From positions 1 to 43,706 of the forward strand of contig JAICWX010000032.1 of the NCBI GenBank assembly GCA_025934635.1: a DNA stretch of 43,706 bases, in the 5' to 3' direction. Origin of the DNA: Streptosporangiaceae bacterium (lineage in GTDB: Bacteria > Actinomycetota > Actinomycetes > Streptosporangiales > Streptosporangiaceae). The notes beneath the pieces are model-generated. The model saw nothing but the letters and a program-made list of their open reading frames with translations. It did not search any database and was not told the origin of the DNA. Position numbers and translations under genes: made by a program. The stretch's first letter is position 1. Each line of letters opens with the position of its first letter. Shown one piece after another: positions 32,263-39,996 of the stretch.

Positions 32263-33765
32263 GTGGCCGGAAATTCCCCCGAGCAGCCGGGCGGCTTGCT
32301 CACCAGCCTGGCTCCGGGTGCCCGGGTGGCCGGGTACCGGCTCGAGAAGCTGGTCGGCGTGGGCGGGATGGCCGCGGTCTACCGGGCCCGCGACGAGCGC
32401 CTCGGCCGGGTGGTGGCGCTGAAGCTGCTGGCCGGGGACGACCTGGTGCAGCGGCGGTTCACCCGCGAGGCGCGGGCGGTCGCAGCGGTGGACCACCCGC
32501 ACATCATCCCCGTCTACGACGCCGGCGAGTCGGGCGGCGTGCTGTACATCGCGATGCGTTTCGTGGCCGGCGACGACCTGCGGGTGATCGTGGCCCGCGA
32601 GGGCGGCCTGCGCGCGCACCGGGCGGCGACCGTCATCTCCCCGGTGGCCTCGGCCCTGGACGCCGCGCACGGCGCCGGCCTGGTGCACCGTGACGTCAAG
32701 CCCGCGAACATCCTGGTCGACGCCGGCCCGGGGCGCCCGGTGCACGTGTACCTGTCCGACTTCGGGCTGGCCCGGGGCGTGAAGTCGGTGAGCGGGCTGA
32801 CCCAGGCCGGGCAGTTCCTCGGCACCCCCGACTACTCGGCCCCCGAGCAGATCAGCGGGCGCGAGGTGGACGGGCGCGCCGACCAGTACGCCCTCGGGTG
32901 CGTGGCCTACGCGCTGCTGACCGGTTCGGTGCCGTTCAAGCGCGAGGTGCCGATGGCGGTGCTCTACGCGCACCTGTCCGCGCCGCCGCCGCGGGTCACC
33001 GACCTGCGGACGGATCTGGACGGGGCCGTGGACCAGGTGATCGCCCGGGCGCTGGCCAAGGAGCCGGACGACCGGTACGACAGCTGCGGCGACTTCGCCG
33101 ACGCGCTGCGCGAGGCGCTCAGCGTGGAACCCTACGACCCGTCCCGGCCGGTCCGGCCGAACACCCAGACGTGGTGGGTCCAGCCCGCGGCGCCCGCCAG
33201 CTCCGGCCCGCCGCCCGCCGGCCCGCCGCCCGCCGGCCCGCTGACCTCGCGGGCCGCGGCCACGGCGCCGCTCACGGTGCCCCCGGATCCGCTCCCGACG
33301 CAGGTGGCCGGGGAATTCACGCCCCCGTCGTCGACGGCGCCGTCGCACGTCACGCCCGCCGCGCCGGCCACCTGGACCGCGGTGGTGGCGGCCGACCGGG
33401 CCTACTACGACAGCGTGCAGGCGGTGAACGACACCGAAGCCGGGTCGATCGTCTTCCCCGGTCACTACCCCGAACAGCGGTTCCGGCTCGCCGGGACCAA
33501 GGTCCGCATCGGGCGGCGCAGCGTATCCCGGCGGATCGAGCCGGAGATCGACCTGACCGGCCCGCCCGTCGACCCGGGCGTGTCGCGGCTGCACGCGGTG
33601 CTGACGGCCGCACCGGACGGGACCTGGTCCGTCACCGATGCCGACTCGGACAACGGCCTGCGGGTCAACGGCCGGGACGTCCCGGCCGGCCAGGCCGTGC
33701 CGCTGCGCGACGGCGACCGCATCCACCTGGGCGCCTGGACCGTCATCACCATCACCCGCGGCTGA
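32263..33765 (+). CDS. Hanks-type Ser/Thr protein kinase with C-terminal FHA domain
   Basis: Signalling kinase of 500 aa. The kinase domain (about 25-285) has the Gly-rich loop VGVGGMAAVY, VALKLL with the ATP Lys, HRDVKPANIL, DFGLA and SAPEQI, so it should be active. A Pro-rich linker (about 300-375) carries PPAGPPPAG repeats and no obvious membrane helix. The C-terminus is an FHA phosphothreonine-binding domain (IGRRSVSRRI, VSRLHAVL, DNGLRVNG). It may bind its own autophosphorylated form or a partner. The GTG at 32263 is preferred because GGAGG then sits at normal spacing. It diverges from fadD17. Confidence 0.93.
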   Translation: MAGNSPEQPGGLLTSLAPGARVAGYRLEKLVGVGGMAAVYRARDERLGRVVALKLLAGDDLVQRRFTREARAVAAVDHPHIIPVYDAGESGGVLYIAMRFVAGDDLRVIVAREGGLRAHRAATVISPVASALDAAHGAGLVHRDVKPANILVDAGPGRPVHVYLSDFGLARGVKSVSGLTQAGQFLGTPDYSAPEQISGREVDGRADQYALGCVAYALLTGSVPFKREVPMAVLYAHLSAPPPRVTDLRTDLDGAVDQVIARALAKEPDDRYDSCGDFADALREALSVEPYDPSRPVRPNTQTWWVQPAAPASSGPPPAGPPPAGPLTSRAAATAPLTVPPDPLPTQVAGEFTPPSSTAPSHVTPAAPATWTAVVAADRAYYDSVQAVNDTEAGSIVFPGHYPEQRFRLAGTKVRIGRRSVSRRIEPEIDLTGPPVDPGVSRLHAVLTAAPDGTWSVTDADSDNGLRVNGRDVPAGQAVPLRDGDRIHLGAWTVITITRG

Positions 33766-33785
33766 CCGCACCGCATCGCACTGCA

Positions 33786-33841
33786 CCGCACTGGCCGTAC
33801 CGCACTGGCCGCACCGCACTGGCCGCACCGCACTGGCCGCA
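33786..33841. repeat. Four tandem 14-bp repeats after the kinase gene
   Basis: Unit CCGCACTGGCCGCA, four copies (first copy has one change). They lie just past the kinase stop and run into the hairpin at 33837-33854. Noncoding. Confidence 0.85.
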
Positions 33842-33854
33842 CTGGGCAGTGCGG
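33837..33854 (+). terminator. Hairpin downstream of the kinase gene
   Basis: CCGCACT-GGGC-AGTGCGG, a perfect 7-bp stem with a 4-base loop, directly after the tandem repeats. No T-run follows, which is common for actinobacterial terminators. Confidence 0.4.
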
Positions 33855-33890
33855 GATCCGCCGTTCAAAATACGTCAGCTGACCGATGTC

Positions 33891-33924
33891 TTGCATTGCA
33901 AGTTGCAGGACTATTTTCCTGCAA
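33891..33924. promoter_or_regulatory. Adjacent TGCA-rich palindromes upstream of the HATPase gene
   Basis: TTGCA-T-TGCAA (33891-33901) is followed at once by TTGCAGGA-N6-TCCTGCAA (33903-33924). Both lie 75-110 bases before the HATPase ATG, suited to operator function. Similar TTGCANTGCA sites occur upstream of the LAL regulator (37485-37513). Confidence 0.45.
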
Positions 33925-33997
33925 GCGGCAACGGGCTCCTCGTACCAGCCCGGCCGGCTCCACCCCGGCTCCACCCCCGCTCCACCAGGGAGATCCG

Positions 33998-34417
33998 ATG
34001 AACGCGATGGCGCCGCCCCGTCCGACCGAACTGCACGGCTGCCAGGTACGGCTAGCCGCCAAGCCAGCCGCGGTCGGCCAGGCCCGGTGCCATGTCCAGG
34101 CCGCCATCGGCGCCTGGGCCGTCCCGGTCGACGAGCATGTCGCGGTCCTGCTCACCAGCGAGCTGGTGACCAACGCCATCACGCATCAGCCGGGCCACAC
34201 GATCACGGTGGCTATCATCTGCTCCCCGGGGCAGCTGCGGGTCGACGTGCACGACACGTCGCGCGCCCTGCCGGTGCTGGCAATCGCCCCGGTCGACGCC
34301 GAGACCGGACGGGGCCTGATGCTGGTGGACACGCTGTCGGATGAGTGGGGCACCTACCGTACCCCCGCGGGCAAAGCGGTGTACTTCACCCTCGCGCCCC
34401 GGCCTGGGCTGGCCTAG
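33998..34417 (+). CDS. Small HATPase regulatory protein (anti-sigma/RsbW-like)
   Basis: A 139-aa single-domain GHKL ATPase. It has the N box SELVTNAITH, the G1-type segment VDVHDTSRALP and the G2 segment TGRGLMLVDTLSDEWG. Proteins like this are very numerous in actinomycetes. Some are anti-sigma-factor kinases; others are linked to XRE/DUF397 genes, and a pair of those lies 4 kb downstream. The ATG at 33998 has AGGGAG five bases upstream; the long frame starting inside the kinase gene is a shadow. No sigma factor is adjacent, so the target is unknown. Confidence 0.87.
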   Translation: MNAMAPPRPTELHGCQVRLAAKPAAVGQARCHVQAAIGAWAVPVDEHVAVLLTSELVTNAITHQPGHTITVAIICSPGQLRVDVHDTSRALPVLAIAPVDAETGRGLMLVDTLSDEWGTYRTPAGKAVYFTLAPRPGLA

Positions 34418-34441
34418 GGCGCGGCCCGCGGGGGGTTAAGC

Positions 34442-34486
34442 GTGGGGACTGTGAGTCCAATTCCCCCGGCGGCTCACAGTCCCCAC
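34442..34486. terminator. Bidirectional terminator between HATPase and LAL genes
   Basis: A perfect 14-bp stem, GTGGGGACTGTGAG (34442-34455) with CTCACAGTCCCCAC (34473-34486), and a 17-base loop. GGGGTT/AACCCC outside it can extend the stem. It lies between two convergent genes. Confidence 0.75.
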
Positions 34487-34536
34487 CCAACCCCTAAAAC
34501 CCTTCCCGCCAAACGAGTTTCGTTCCCGCCTCATGA

Positions 34537-37371
34537 TTACCGCGGCGGGTTGACCCGCCGGGCCGATTCGCGGGCGATGTCGATGCGGGAATTGACGTCG
34601 AGCTTCTTGAGGATGTGCGAGACGTGGGTCGCGACCGTCCGCCGGGACAGCAGCAGCCGGGCCGCGATCTCCGGGTTGGACAGCCCTTCCTCGACGAACG
34701 CGGCGATCTTGATCTCGGTCGCGGTCAGGCTCTCCCAGCCGCTGCGCGCCCGCCGGTGCTTGGCGTGCGGCCCGCGCCTGATGCCGTGGCCGCGGAACTC
34801 GGCCTGCAGCCGGGCGATGTCCGCGGCCGCGTCCAGGTCGGTGTAGACCTCCACGGCCTCGGTGAACGCGGCCCGGGCCTGCTCGCGGTCGTCGGCGTCG
34901 ACGAAGTACCCGGCCGCCGCCTCGAGCGCCTTGGCTCGCAGCAGCGGCCGGGAGGCCTCGCCGTAACGCTGGGCCGCGGTCAGCAGCCGGGCGGGGTCGT
35001 GGTCGAGCAGGGCCTGGCAGTAGAGCGCGTTCGCCTGCCGGTGCGGGACGCCTGAACTGGCGGCCAGGGTGTCGGCGTGGCCCGCCAGGGCCTGGGCGGT
35101 GGACAGGTCGCGGGTGCGGACGGCCAGCCGGACCGCGTCGGCCAGCAGGTCCTCGATCTCCTCGAGCTCCTCGGTGTTGCCCTCGAACCCGTCGGTCAGC
35201 GCGGACAGCGCCTCCGGCAGCGCGTCCTGGACCTCGTGGTCCAGGCTGCGGGCCAGGGCCAGCGGGCCGATGAGGCGGGAGCCGAGGTGCTCGGCGTGCG
35301 GGACCGCGGCGGCGAGGTGGCTCCTGGCCTCGTCGATCTCGCCGCGGTGAAAGCAGATCACGGCGGCGATGCCGAGGTCGCAGCAGGCGGCCCCGAGTTC
35401 CTTCAGGTCCTCGTCCATGGCCGTCACCTCGGCCAGCGCCTCGTCCCACCGGCCGGTCTCGAACAGCAGCTGGCCGAGGGCGCTGTGTGCCTGCATCCGG
35501 CGCCGCGCGGTGCCGACCTGGGTGGCCAGCTGCCGGGCCTGCCTGGCCGAGGTCAGCGCCTCGGTGTACCGGTCGAGGTTGGCGAGGGCGACGGCCTGGT
35601 TGATCTGCAGCAGCAGCCGCAAGTCAGTCAGCCCGGGCTCGGCTTGGGTCACGGCCAGCGCCCGGTCGAACAGCGGCAGCGTGTCGGCCGGGCGCCCCTG
35701 CACTCCGCCCATGATCGTCAGCACGTGCAGCGCCCAGGCCATGGCCCAGTTGTCGGCCGCCTCGGTGGCCGCCTCGAGAGCGCTCGAGGCGACCCGGGCC
35801 GTCTCCTCCACCTCGCCGAGATGAAGGTGCGTCCGGGCCGCCAGCACGAGCAGCCGGGCGCGATGGCGGGCCGAGATGCCGGGCGCGGCCAGCGCCTGGT
35901 CCAGCGCGGCCAGGGGCTCGGCGGCCGAGCCCGCCACGATGCGGCACTGCGCCAGTGTCCAGTGCAGGTCCTCGATGACGTCGGGCTCGGTGGCGTAGTC
36001 CAGCGCGAGGCTCGCCACCTGCTCGGCCTCGGCCGTGTCCCCCATCCGGTAGTGGGCGTCGGCGAGCCGGCTGGCCAGCCAGCTGTGCCTGGCCGTGCCG
36101 GCCGGCGAGCCGGATACGGCCCGGGTGAGGAGCTCGGCCGCCACCCCCGGTGCCTGCTCGACCAGCGCGTCCGCCGCCCGGGCGAGCCAGCCGAGCATCC
36201 ACTCGTCCATCGGCTCGGGCAGGCCTTCGGGCTCGCCGACGGCCCGCAGCAACTGCCGGGCGACCCGGTCGGCGGGGGCGCCCGACTCGGCCAGGGCCCG
36301 GCCGGCGTCGCGGTGCCAGGCGGCCCGGACCGGGGTCGGCATCTCGTCGTACAGGGCCGTCCGGATCAGCGGGTGCCGGAACTCCAGCCGCTGCCGTGAC
36401 TCGGCCAGCACCCCCACGGCGCACGCCTCGTCGATGGCCCGGGCCAGGTCGGCCACGCTCCGGCCGAGCACGACGGCCAGATCCGTCACGGTGAAGTCCA
36501 CGCCGAGCAGGGCGGCCGCCCGCAGCACGTCGCGCACCGACCCGGTCACGAACCCCAGCCGGTCCGCGATCGCCGCCGACAGCGACTCCGGCGCCGAATC
36601 GCCCGCCAGCTCGGCCGCTCCCGCCTCGGTCACGATCAGGTGAGAGCCGCGGGCCAGCGCGGCGATGAGCTCGGTGACGTACAGCGGATTGCCCGCCGCC
36701 CCGTCGGCCAGCCGTAGCAGGCCCGCATCCGGCTGGCCGCCCGCCAGCGCCGCGACCAGATCCGCCACCGCCGCCCCGGCCAGCCCGTCCAGCGGCAGGC
36801 GCGATCGGTCATCCACCGCCCGGCGGAGCGCCAGCAGGTCTTCGCGCAGCGGCGGACGCATCGTCCCGATCAGCAGCAGCGGCACCTGCCGGGCCGACCG
36901 GGCCAGCCGTCCCCACAGCGTCACGCTGGCCGGATCCGCCCACTGCAGGTCGTCGATCACGAGCACGACCGGCCGCACCGCGCACTGCTCGGTCACCAGC
37001 GCCAGCAGCTGCTCGGCCAGCGCCGCGGGCACGTTCGTGCCCCGGCCGGCGGTCACCTCGCCCTGCAGCAGCCGGACGATGGCCTCGCGCCGCGGGTTGG
37101 GGGAGGGCTCGCGGACCCGCAGCCCGTCCAGGAACGGCAGCAGCGGGAGTTCCTGGCCCAGCTCGTCTCCGGATCCCCAGAACACCTGGCAACCCGCGTC
37201 CGGCGCGCTGACCGCCACCGCGCGTACCAGCGCGGACTTCCCGATGCCCGGCTCACCCTCGATGAGCACGGCGCCGCCGCGCCCCAGGGACACCTCTTTT
37301 ACCATCCCGGTCAGCAGCGACAACTCGCTCTCACGCCCGACCAGCGCACCAGCCGGGGACACGGGGTGCAT
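34537..37371 (-). CDS. LAL-type (large ATP-binding) LuxR-family regulator
   Basis: A 944-aa STAND-type transcription regulator. The N-terminal NTPase has Walker A EGEPGIGKSALVRA and Walker B VLVIDDLQWAD. A long helical-repeat region (about 430-860) resembles TPR-containing MalT/LAL sensors. The C-terminus is a LuxR HTH (LTATEIKIAAFVEEGLSNPEIAARLLLSRRTVATHVSHILKKL). Such proteins bind ATP plus an effector, oligomerise and activate nearby promoters. The ATG at 37371 is chosen as the first Met before the NTPase domain; no clear ribosome site precedes it. It diverges across 355 bases from a gene for a short exported peptide, a natural candidate target or effector. Confidence 0.92.
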   Translation of the reverse strand: MHPVSPAGALVGRESELSLLTGMVKEVSLGRGGAVLIEGEPGIGKSALVRAVAVSAPDAGCQVFWGSGDELGQELPLLPFLDGLRVREPSPNPRREAIVRLLQGEVTAGRGTNVPAALAEQLLALVTEQCAVRPVVLVIDDLQWADPASVTLWGRLARSARQVPLLLIGTMRPPLREDLLALRRAVDDRSRLPLDGLAGAAVADLVAALAGGQPDAGLLRLADGAAGNPLYVTELIAALARGSHLIVTEAGAAELAGDSAPESLSAAIADRLGFVTGSVRDVLRAAALLGVDFTVTDLAVVLGRSVADLARAIDEACAVGVLAESRQRLEFRHPLIRTALYDEMPTPVRAAWHRDAGRALAESGAPADRVARQLLRAVGEPEGLPEPMDEWMLGWLARAADALVEQAPGVAAELLTRAVSGSPAGTARHSWLASRLADAHYRMGDTAEAEQVASLALDYATEPDVIEDLHWTLAQCRIVAGSAAEPLAALDQALAAPGISARHRARLLVLAARTHLHLGEVEETARVASSALEAATEAADNWAMAWALHVLTIMGGVQGRPADTLPLFDRALAVTQAEPGLTDLRLLLQINQAVALANLDRYTEALTSARQARQLATQVGTARRRMQAHSALGQLLFETGRWDEALAEVTAMDEDLKELGAACCDLGIAAVICFHRGEIDEARSHLAAAVPHAEHLGSRLIGPLALARSLDHEVQDALPEALSALTDGFEGNTEELEEIEDLLADAVRLAVRTRDLSTAQALAGHADTLAASSGVPHRQANALYCQALLDHDPARLLTAAQRYGEASRPLLRAKALEAAAGYFVDADDREQARAAFTEAVEVYTDLDAAADIARLQAEFRGHGIRRGPHAKHRRARSGWESLTATEIKIAAFVEEGLSNPEIAARLLLSRRTVATHVSHILKKLDVNSRIDIARESARRVNPPR

Positions 37372-37726
37372 GGAGAGAATGGTACTACTAGAACATTTAC
37401 GGAACAAGCGAACTAATTTCGGACATTAATTCGGCGCTGGCGCTCGCTGAAGCAGGAGTTATCGCCGTGTTCCCGGTCGCGTTCTGCAAATTGCACGGAA
37501 CCTTGCAGTGCATTTATCGCTGACATTTACCCGCATATTTCAATAAAAAGATTCTGGGAAATGTTAGCGAATATATTGGTATTTGAAAATAGTGTATGTA
37601 CTGATTTACTCTATGTGTACGGATAGGTCGAAACTGGTAACAACTTCACAAGACTCCAAATAGCCCGGGCGGGTCTGTGGAGAGCAGCACCAGGCTGCTG
37701 ACCTTCAGTTATTTCATGGAGGAATC
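37372..37726. other. AT-rich divergent intergenic region
   Basis: 355 bases between the LAL gene and the peptide gene, with base composition far lower in G+C than its neighbours. It holds TGCAAATTGCA (37485-37495), TTGCAGTGCAT (37503-37513), long A/T tracts (about 37540-37620) and a small AGCAGC/GCTGCT hairpin (37683-37699) ahead of the peptide's ribosome site. It probably contains both promoters. I saw no coding frame in it. Confidence 0.6.
37485..37513. promoter_or_regulatory. TGCA-type repeats upstream of the LAL gene
   Basis: TGCAAATTGCA and TTGCAGTGCAT lie 18 bases apart, centre to centre, about 120 bases before the LAL start. They resemble the palindromes at 33891-33924 and may bind the same regulator (inference). 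Confidence 0.35.
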
Positions 37727-37882
37727 ATGCGCATCGGGCGAAAGATCATCGTTTCCACAATCGTATCACTCAGTGCAGCCGGGTCAATCCTTGCCAGCAC
37801 GGCCGCGGTCGCGACGACGGCTCAGGCATCCACTGTTACCGCGGCTGCTCACGCGACCCCCAACGTCTACTATCACACCTGA
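37727..37882 (+). CDS. Short exported peptide ending TPNVYYHT
   Basis: A 51-codon gene not previously obvious because of its size. GGAGG (37718-37722) precedes the ATG at 37727. The product has a basic start (MRIGRK), a hydrophobic core (IIVSTIVSLSAAGSILA) and two good signal-peptidase-I sites, after AQA (residue 34) and after AHA (residue 43). Cleavage at the second would release the octapeptide TPNVYYHT; at the first, a 17-mer. I do not recognise the family. A strong hairpin follows at 38000-38027. It is divergent from a LAL regulator and upstream of an XRE/DUF397 pair. A secreted signal or structural peptide is the leading idea, but function is unproven. Confidence 0.75.
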   Translation: MRIGRKIIVSTIVSLSAAGSILASTAAVATTAQASTVTAAAHATPNVYYHT

Positions 37883-37999
37883 GCGGACCGGCCGCACGAC
37901 TGAACGTCCGCCGTTGAGTTGTGCGGTATACACCGCAAGCCAGCCACGATTGCCGTCAGCTGCGGCATATCAATAACGCAAATCCTGAAGGACCGCGGG

Positions 38000-38027
38000 G
38001 GCCGGAGTCCAGTCGAGGACTCCGGCC
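38000..38027 (+). terminator. Hairpin downstream of the peptide gene
   Basis: GGCCGGAGTCC-agtcga-GGACTCCGGCC, a perfect 11-bp stem with a 6-base loop, 117 bases past the peptide stop. Probably ends its transcript. Confidence 0.7.
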
Positions 38028-38177
38028 AGACAGTAACTTCAGCTACGTTCCTTCACTATCGCGCCGCTCGCCAGCCGCGCTAACCCCTCCTTGGACCAGC
38101 CCGGTTGCGGCTCGCAGCAGCAACCCGGCCGAGGCCACGGCGATCACGCCGGCCACACCTGACACAGTGCACATGTC

Positions 38178-38207
38178 ACAGGCGATCCGCGTCCGCGGAT
38201 CGCCTGT
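38178..38207. terminator. Second perfect hairpin before the XRE gene
   Basis: ACAGGCGATCCGCG (38178-38191) pairs perfectly with CGCGGATCGCCTGT (38194-38207) around two bases. No gene ends close by, so it may back up the previous terminator or be a regulatory structure. Confidence 0.5.
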
Positions 38208-38412
38208 CCGCGTGTCCGGCTGTCCCCTCGTGCCCATCAGGCCTGTCACCCGCTGGCGCCGAATTGCCAGTTCGTTTTGACTAGTTATAACGGGCTCCAT
38301 GGCTACGATGGTCGGTGTAACGTGTACTAAAGGTTTCACAAATTCTTTCAGTGAAATCTGCATCACCGGCGCACCAGTCCGCCCGCGCGGCGCCGAGGAG
38401 GAGGCACGCCCG

Positions 38413-39306
38413 ATGAACGCGCCAGGAAGCCCGACGGTGCGGCGGCGGAGGCTGGCCGCCGAGCTGCGCGGCATCCGGGAGAGCAAGGGCAAGAGCGGCG
38501 ATGCCGTCGCCGCCGCGCTGAAGTGGTCGCCGTCCAAGATCAGCCGGTACGAGCGGGCCCGGACCGGGCTGCGGCCGCGCGAGGTGGAGCGGCTGCTCGA
38601 TTACTACCAGATCACCGGCCCCCGCCGCGAGCTGCTCCTCGGGCTGGCCGAGGACGCCGCCCAGAAGGGCTGGTGGGAAGAGTACGCGGACACCCTGTCC
38701 GAGGATTACCAGCAGTTCATCGGCCTTGAGCACGAGGCCACGTCGATGGCCATCTGGCACGTCGACGTGGTGACCGGCCTGTTCCAGACCGAGGGCTACG
38801 CCCGGCACATCATCAGCAGCTACAGCCGGGTCGAGCCGGTCGCGCCCGGGATGATCGGCCGGCAGGTCCGCGTGCGGATGCAGCGCCAGCAGGTCCTCGC
38901 CCGCGAGGGGCTGCAGCTGTCGCTGGTGCTCGACGAGTCGATCCTGAAGCGCCGGATCGGCGATGACGCCGTGATGTACGAGCAGCTCCAGCGGCTGGCC
39001 CGGGAGGCGGCCCGGCCGAACATCACGCTCCAGGTCCTGCCGCTGGACGCGCAGCACACGGTCTTCGGGGAGTCGTTCGTCATCTTCGGCTTCGGCGCCG
39101 ACAGCGACGCGATGCTGCAGGACGTGGTGAGCACCGAGCACCTGCGGACCGGCTTCACCCTGGAGGGGGAGCGGGAGACCTACCTGCACCGGATCGCGTT
39201 CCAGATGCTGGCCGACGCCTCGCTGGACCCCGCGGCTTCCCGCGCCCTCATCCTGGAGACGGCGGAGTCGCACTGGTCGGGTGCCCGGCAGCGCGCGAAT
39301 GCGTAA
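38413..39306 (+). CDS. XRE-family regulator with DUF5753 domain
   Basis: A 297-aa regulator of the large actinomycete group (Scr1-like) that pairs with DUF397 proteins. The HTH lies near residues 12-60 (LAAELRGIRESKGKSGDAVAAALKWSPSKISRYERARTG). DUF5753 follows (EHEATSMAIWHVDVVTGLFQTEGYARHII, QVRVRMQRQQVL, ITLQVLPLDAQHTVFGESFVIF). The start is ATG 38413 with GGAGGAGG eight bases upstream; an in-frame ATG at 38299 has no such site. Relatives act in development and antibiotic control. The DUF397 partner gene lies 271 bases downstream with its own promoter region. Confidence 0.93.
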   Translation: MNAPGSPTVRRRRLAAELRGIRESKGKSGDAVAAALKWSPSKISRYERARTGLRPREVERLLDYYQITGPRRELLLGLAEDAAQKGWWEEYADTLSEDYQQFIGLEHEATSMAIWHVDVVTGLFQTEGYARHIISSYSRVEPVAPGMIGRQVRVRMQRQQVLAREGLQLSLVLDESILKRRIGDDAVMYEQLQRLAREAARPNITLQVLPLDAQHTVFGESFVIFGFGADSDAMLQDVVSTEHLRTGFTLEGERETYLHRIAFQMLADASLDPAASRALILETAESHWSGARQRANA

Positions 39307-39496
39307 GTAAAACGTCAGAAGTCCGGCGACGACCTTCCGGCGTCGTTCCTCGCCTTCGTCGGCGGGAACGCTTACCCTGTCTGTTTTAGGGGCGCAAGTT
39401 ACATCTTGAGCACAACGGACATTTCTGTGGGTTTTGTGCTACAAGATATGAGGAGTGTTCCTTGGTGCGGCGTTTCTGCTAGCCTAAGTGCCCAGT

Positions 39497-39533
39497 GCTA
39501 CGTTTAGTAGCATTCAAACTACATTCTGTAGTT
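39497..39533. promoter_or_regulatory. Tandem CTAC-N5-GTAG operators upstream of DUF397
   Basis: GCTAC-gttta-GTAGC (39497-39511) and AACTAC-attct-GTAGTT (39517-39533) have centres 21 bases apart, two helical turns. They lie about 45-80 bases before the DUF397 start. A further CTAC half-site occurs near 39430. They are likely binding sites for the XRE protein encoded just upstream. Confidence 0.6.
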
Positions 39534-39577
39534 ACGCATTCGCGACAATACTCCAACAAATCAGTGAGGTAGTGACG

Positions 39578-39811
39578 GTGGGTATAGCTGCGTCCGAAAA
39601 TCAGCCGGCGGGTTCGGGTCCGACCTGGGTCAAGAGCTCGCTGAGCTTCTCGAACGGCAACTGCGTCGAGGTGGCCGACCTGCCCCGCGACGAGATCGGC
39701 GTCCGGAACAGCCGGGACTCCGAAGGCGCGGTCCTGAAGTTCACTCCGGACGAATGGCACGCCTTTCTCGGCGGTGTCCGTAACGGTGAATTCGACGGCT
39801 TCGGGAAGTAA
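39578..39811 (+). CDS. DUF397 protein
   Basis: A 77-aa acidic protein with the DUF397 pattern WVKSSLSFSNGNCVEVADL, IGVRNSRDSEGAVLKFTPDEWHAFLGGVRNGEFD. DUF397 proteins are almost always encoded beside XRE/DUF5753 regulators and are thought to bind and modulate them. The start is the GTG at 39578, with GAGGT about eight bases upstream; the longer frame is not supported. The gene is flanked by tandem palindromes upstream and a strong terminator downstream. Confidence 0.9.
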   Translation: MGIAASENQPAGSGPTWVKSSLSFSNGNCVEVADLPRDEIGVRNSRDSEGAVLKFTPDEWHAFLGGVRNGEFDGFGK

Positions 39812-39876
39812 TTACCCGATGTGATTATCGTGAGCGCCTTGGCAGCCCGCTCAGGGTAACCGTCGGTCAGGACAAG

Positions 39877-39914
39877 AGCGGAGGCCCGCCCGGGAGCCCG
39901 GGCGGGCCTCCGCT
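39877..39914 (+). terminator. Strong terminator after the DUF397 gene
   Basis: An 18-bp perfect stem (AGCGGAGGCCCGCCCGGG with its complement, 39877-39894 and 39897-39914), followed by TCCTGTT. It separates DUF397 from the hydrolase gene. Confidence 0.8.
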
Positions 39915-39996
39915 TCCTGTTGCCGGGGGCTCGCGGCCGATGAGTCCGGCTGACCTGGTGCGTCTTACCTGCCGACACCTACCCAAGGGGGCTACC

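Larger units (their letters stand above)
37883..38412. other. Intergenic region between the peptide and XRE genes
   Basis: 530 bases with no convincing gene. It contains TGCGGT-atac-ACCGCA (37922-37937), two strong hairpins (38000-38027 and 38178-38207) and, before the XRE start, a TTTCAC/GTGAAA inverted repeat at 38334-38356 whose inner part is TTTCA-G-TGAAA. The last is a plausible operator for the XRE gene. Confidence 0.5.

Noticed and set aside
38043..38174. A 43-codon leftward frame with a hydrophobic stretch (VAGVIAVASAGLLL), resembling a small membrane protein
   Set aside because: No ribosome-binding site precedes its ATG, the start lies against a hairpin, and high-GC DNA produces such Ala/Val/Gly-rich frames by chance.
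38299..38412. Upstream in-frame ATG for the XRE gene
   Set aside because: It has no ribosome site and would add a tail across the TTTCAC/GTGAAA operator-like repeat; ATG 38413 has GGAGGAGG at good spacing.
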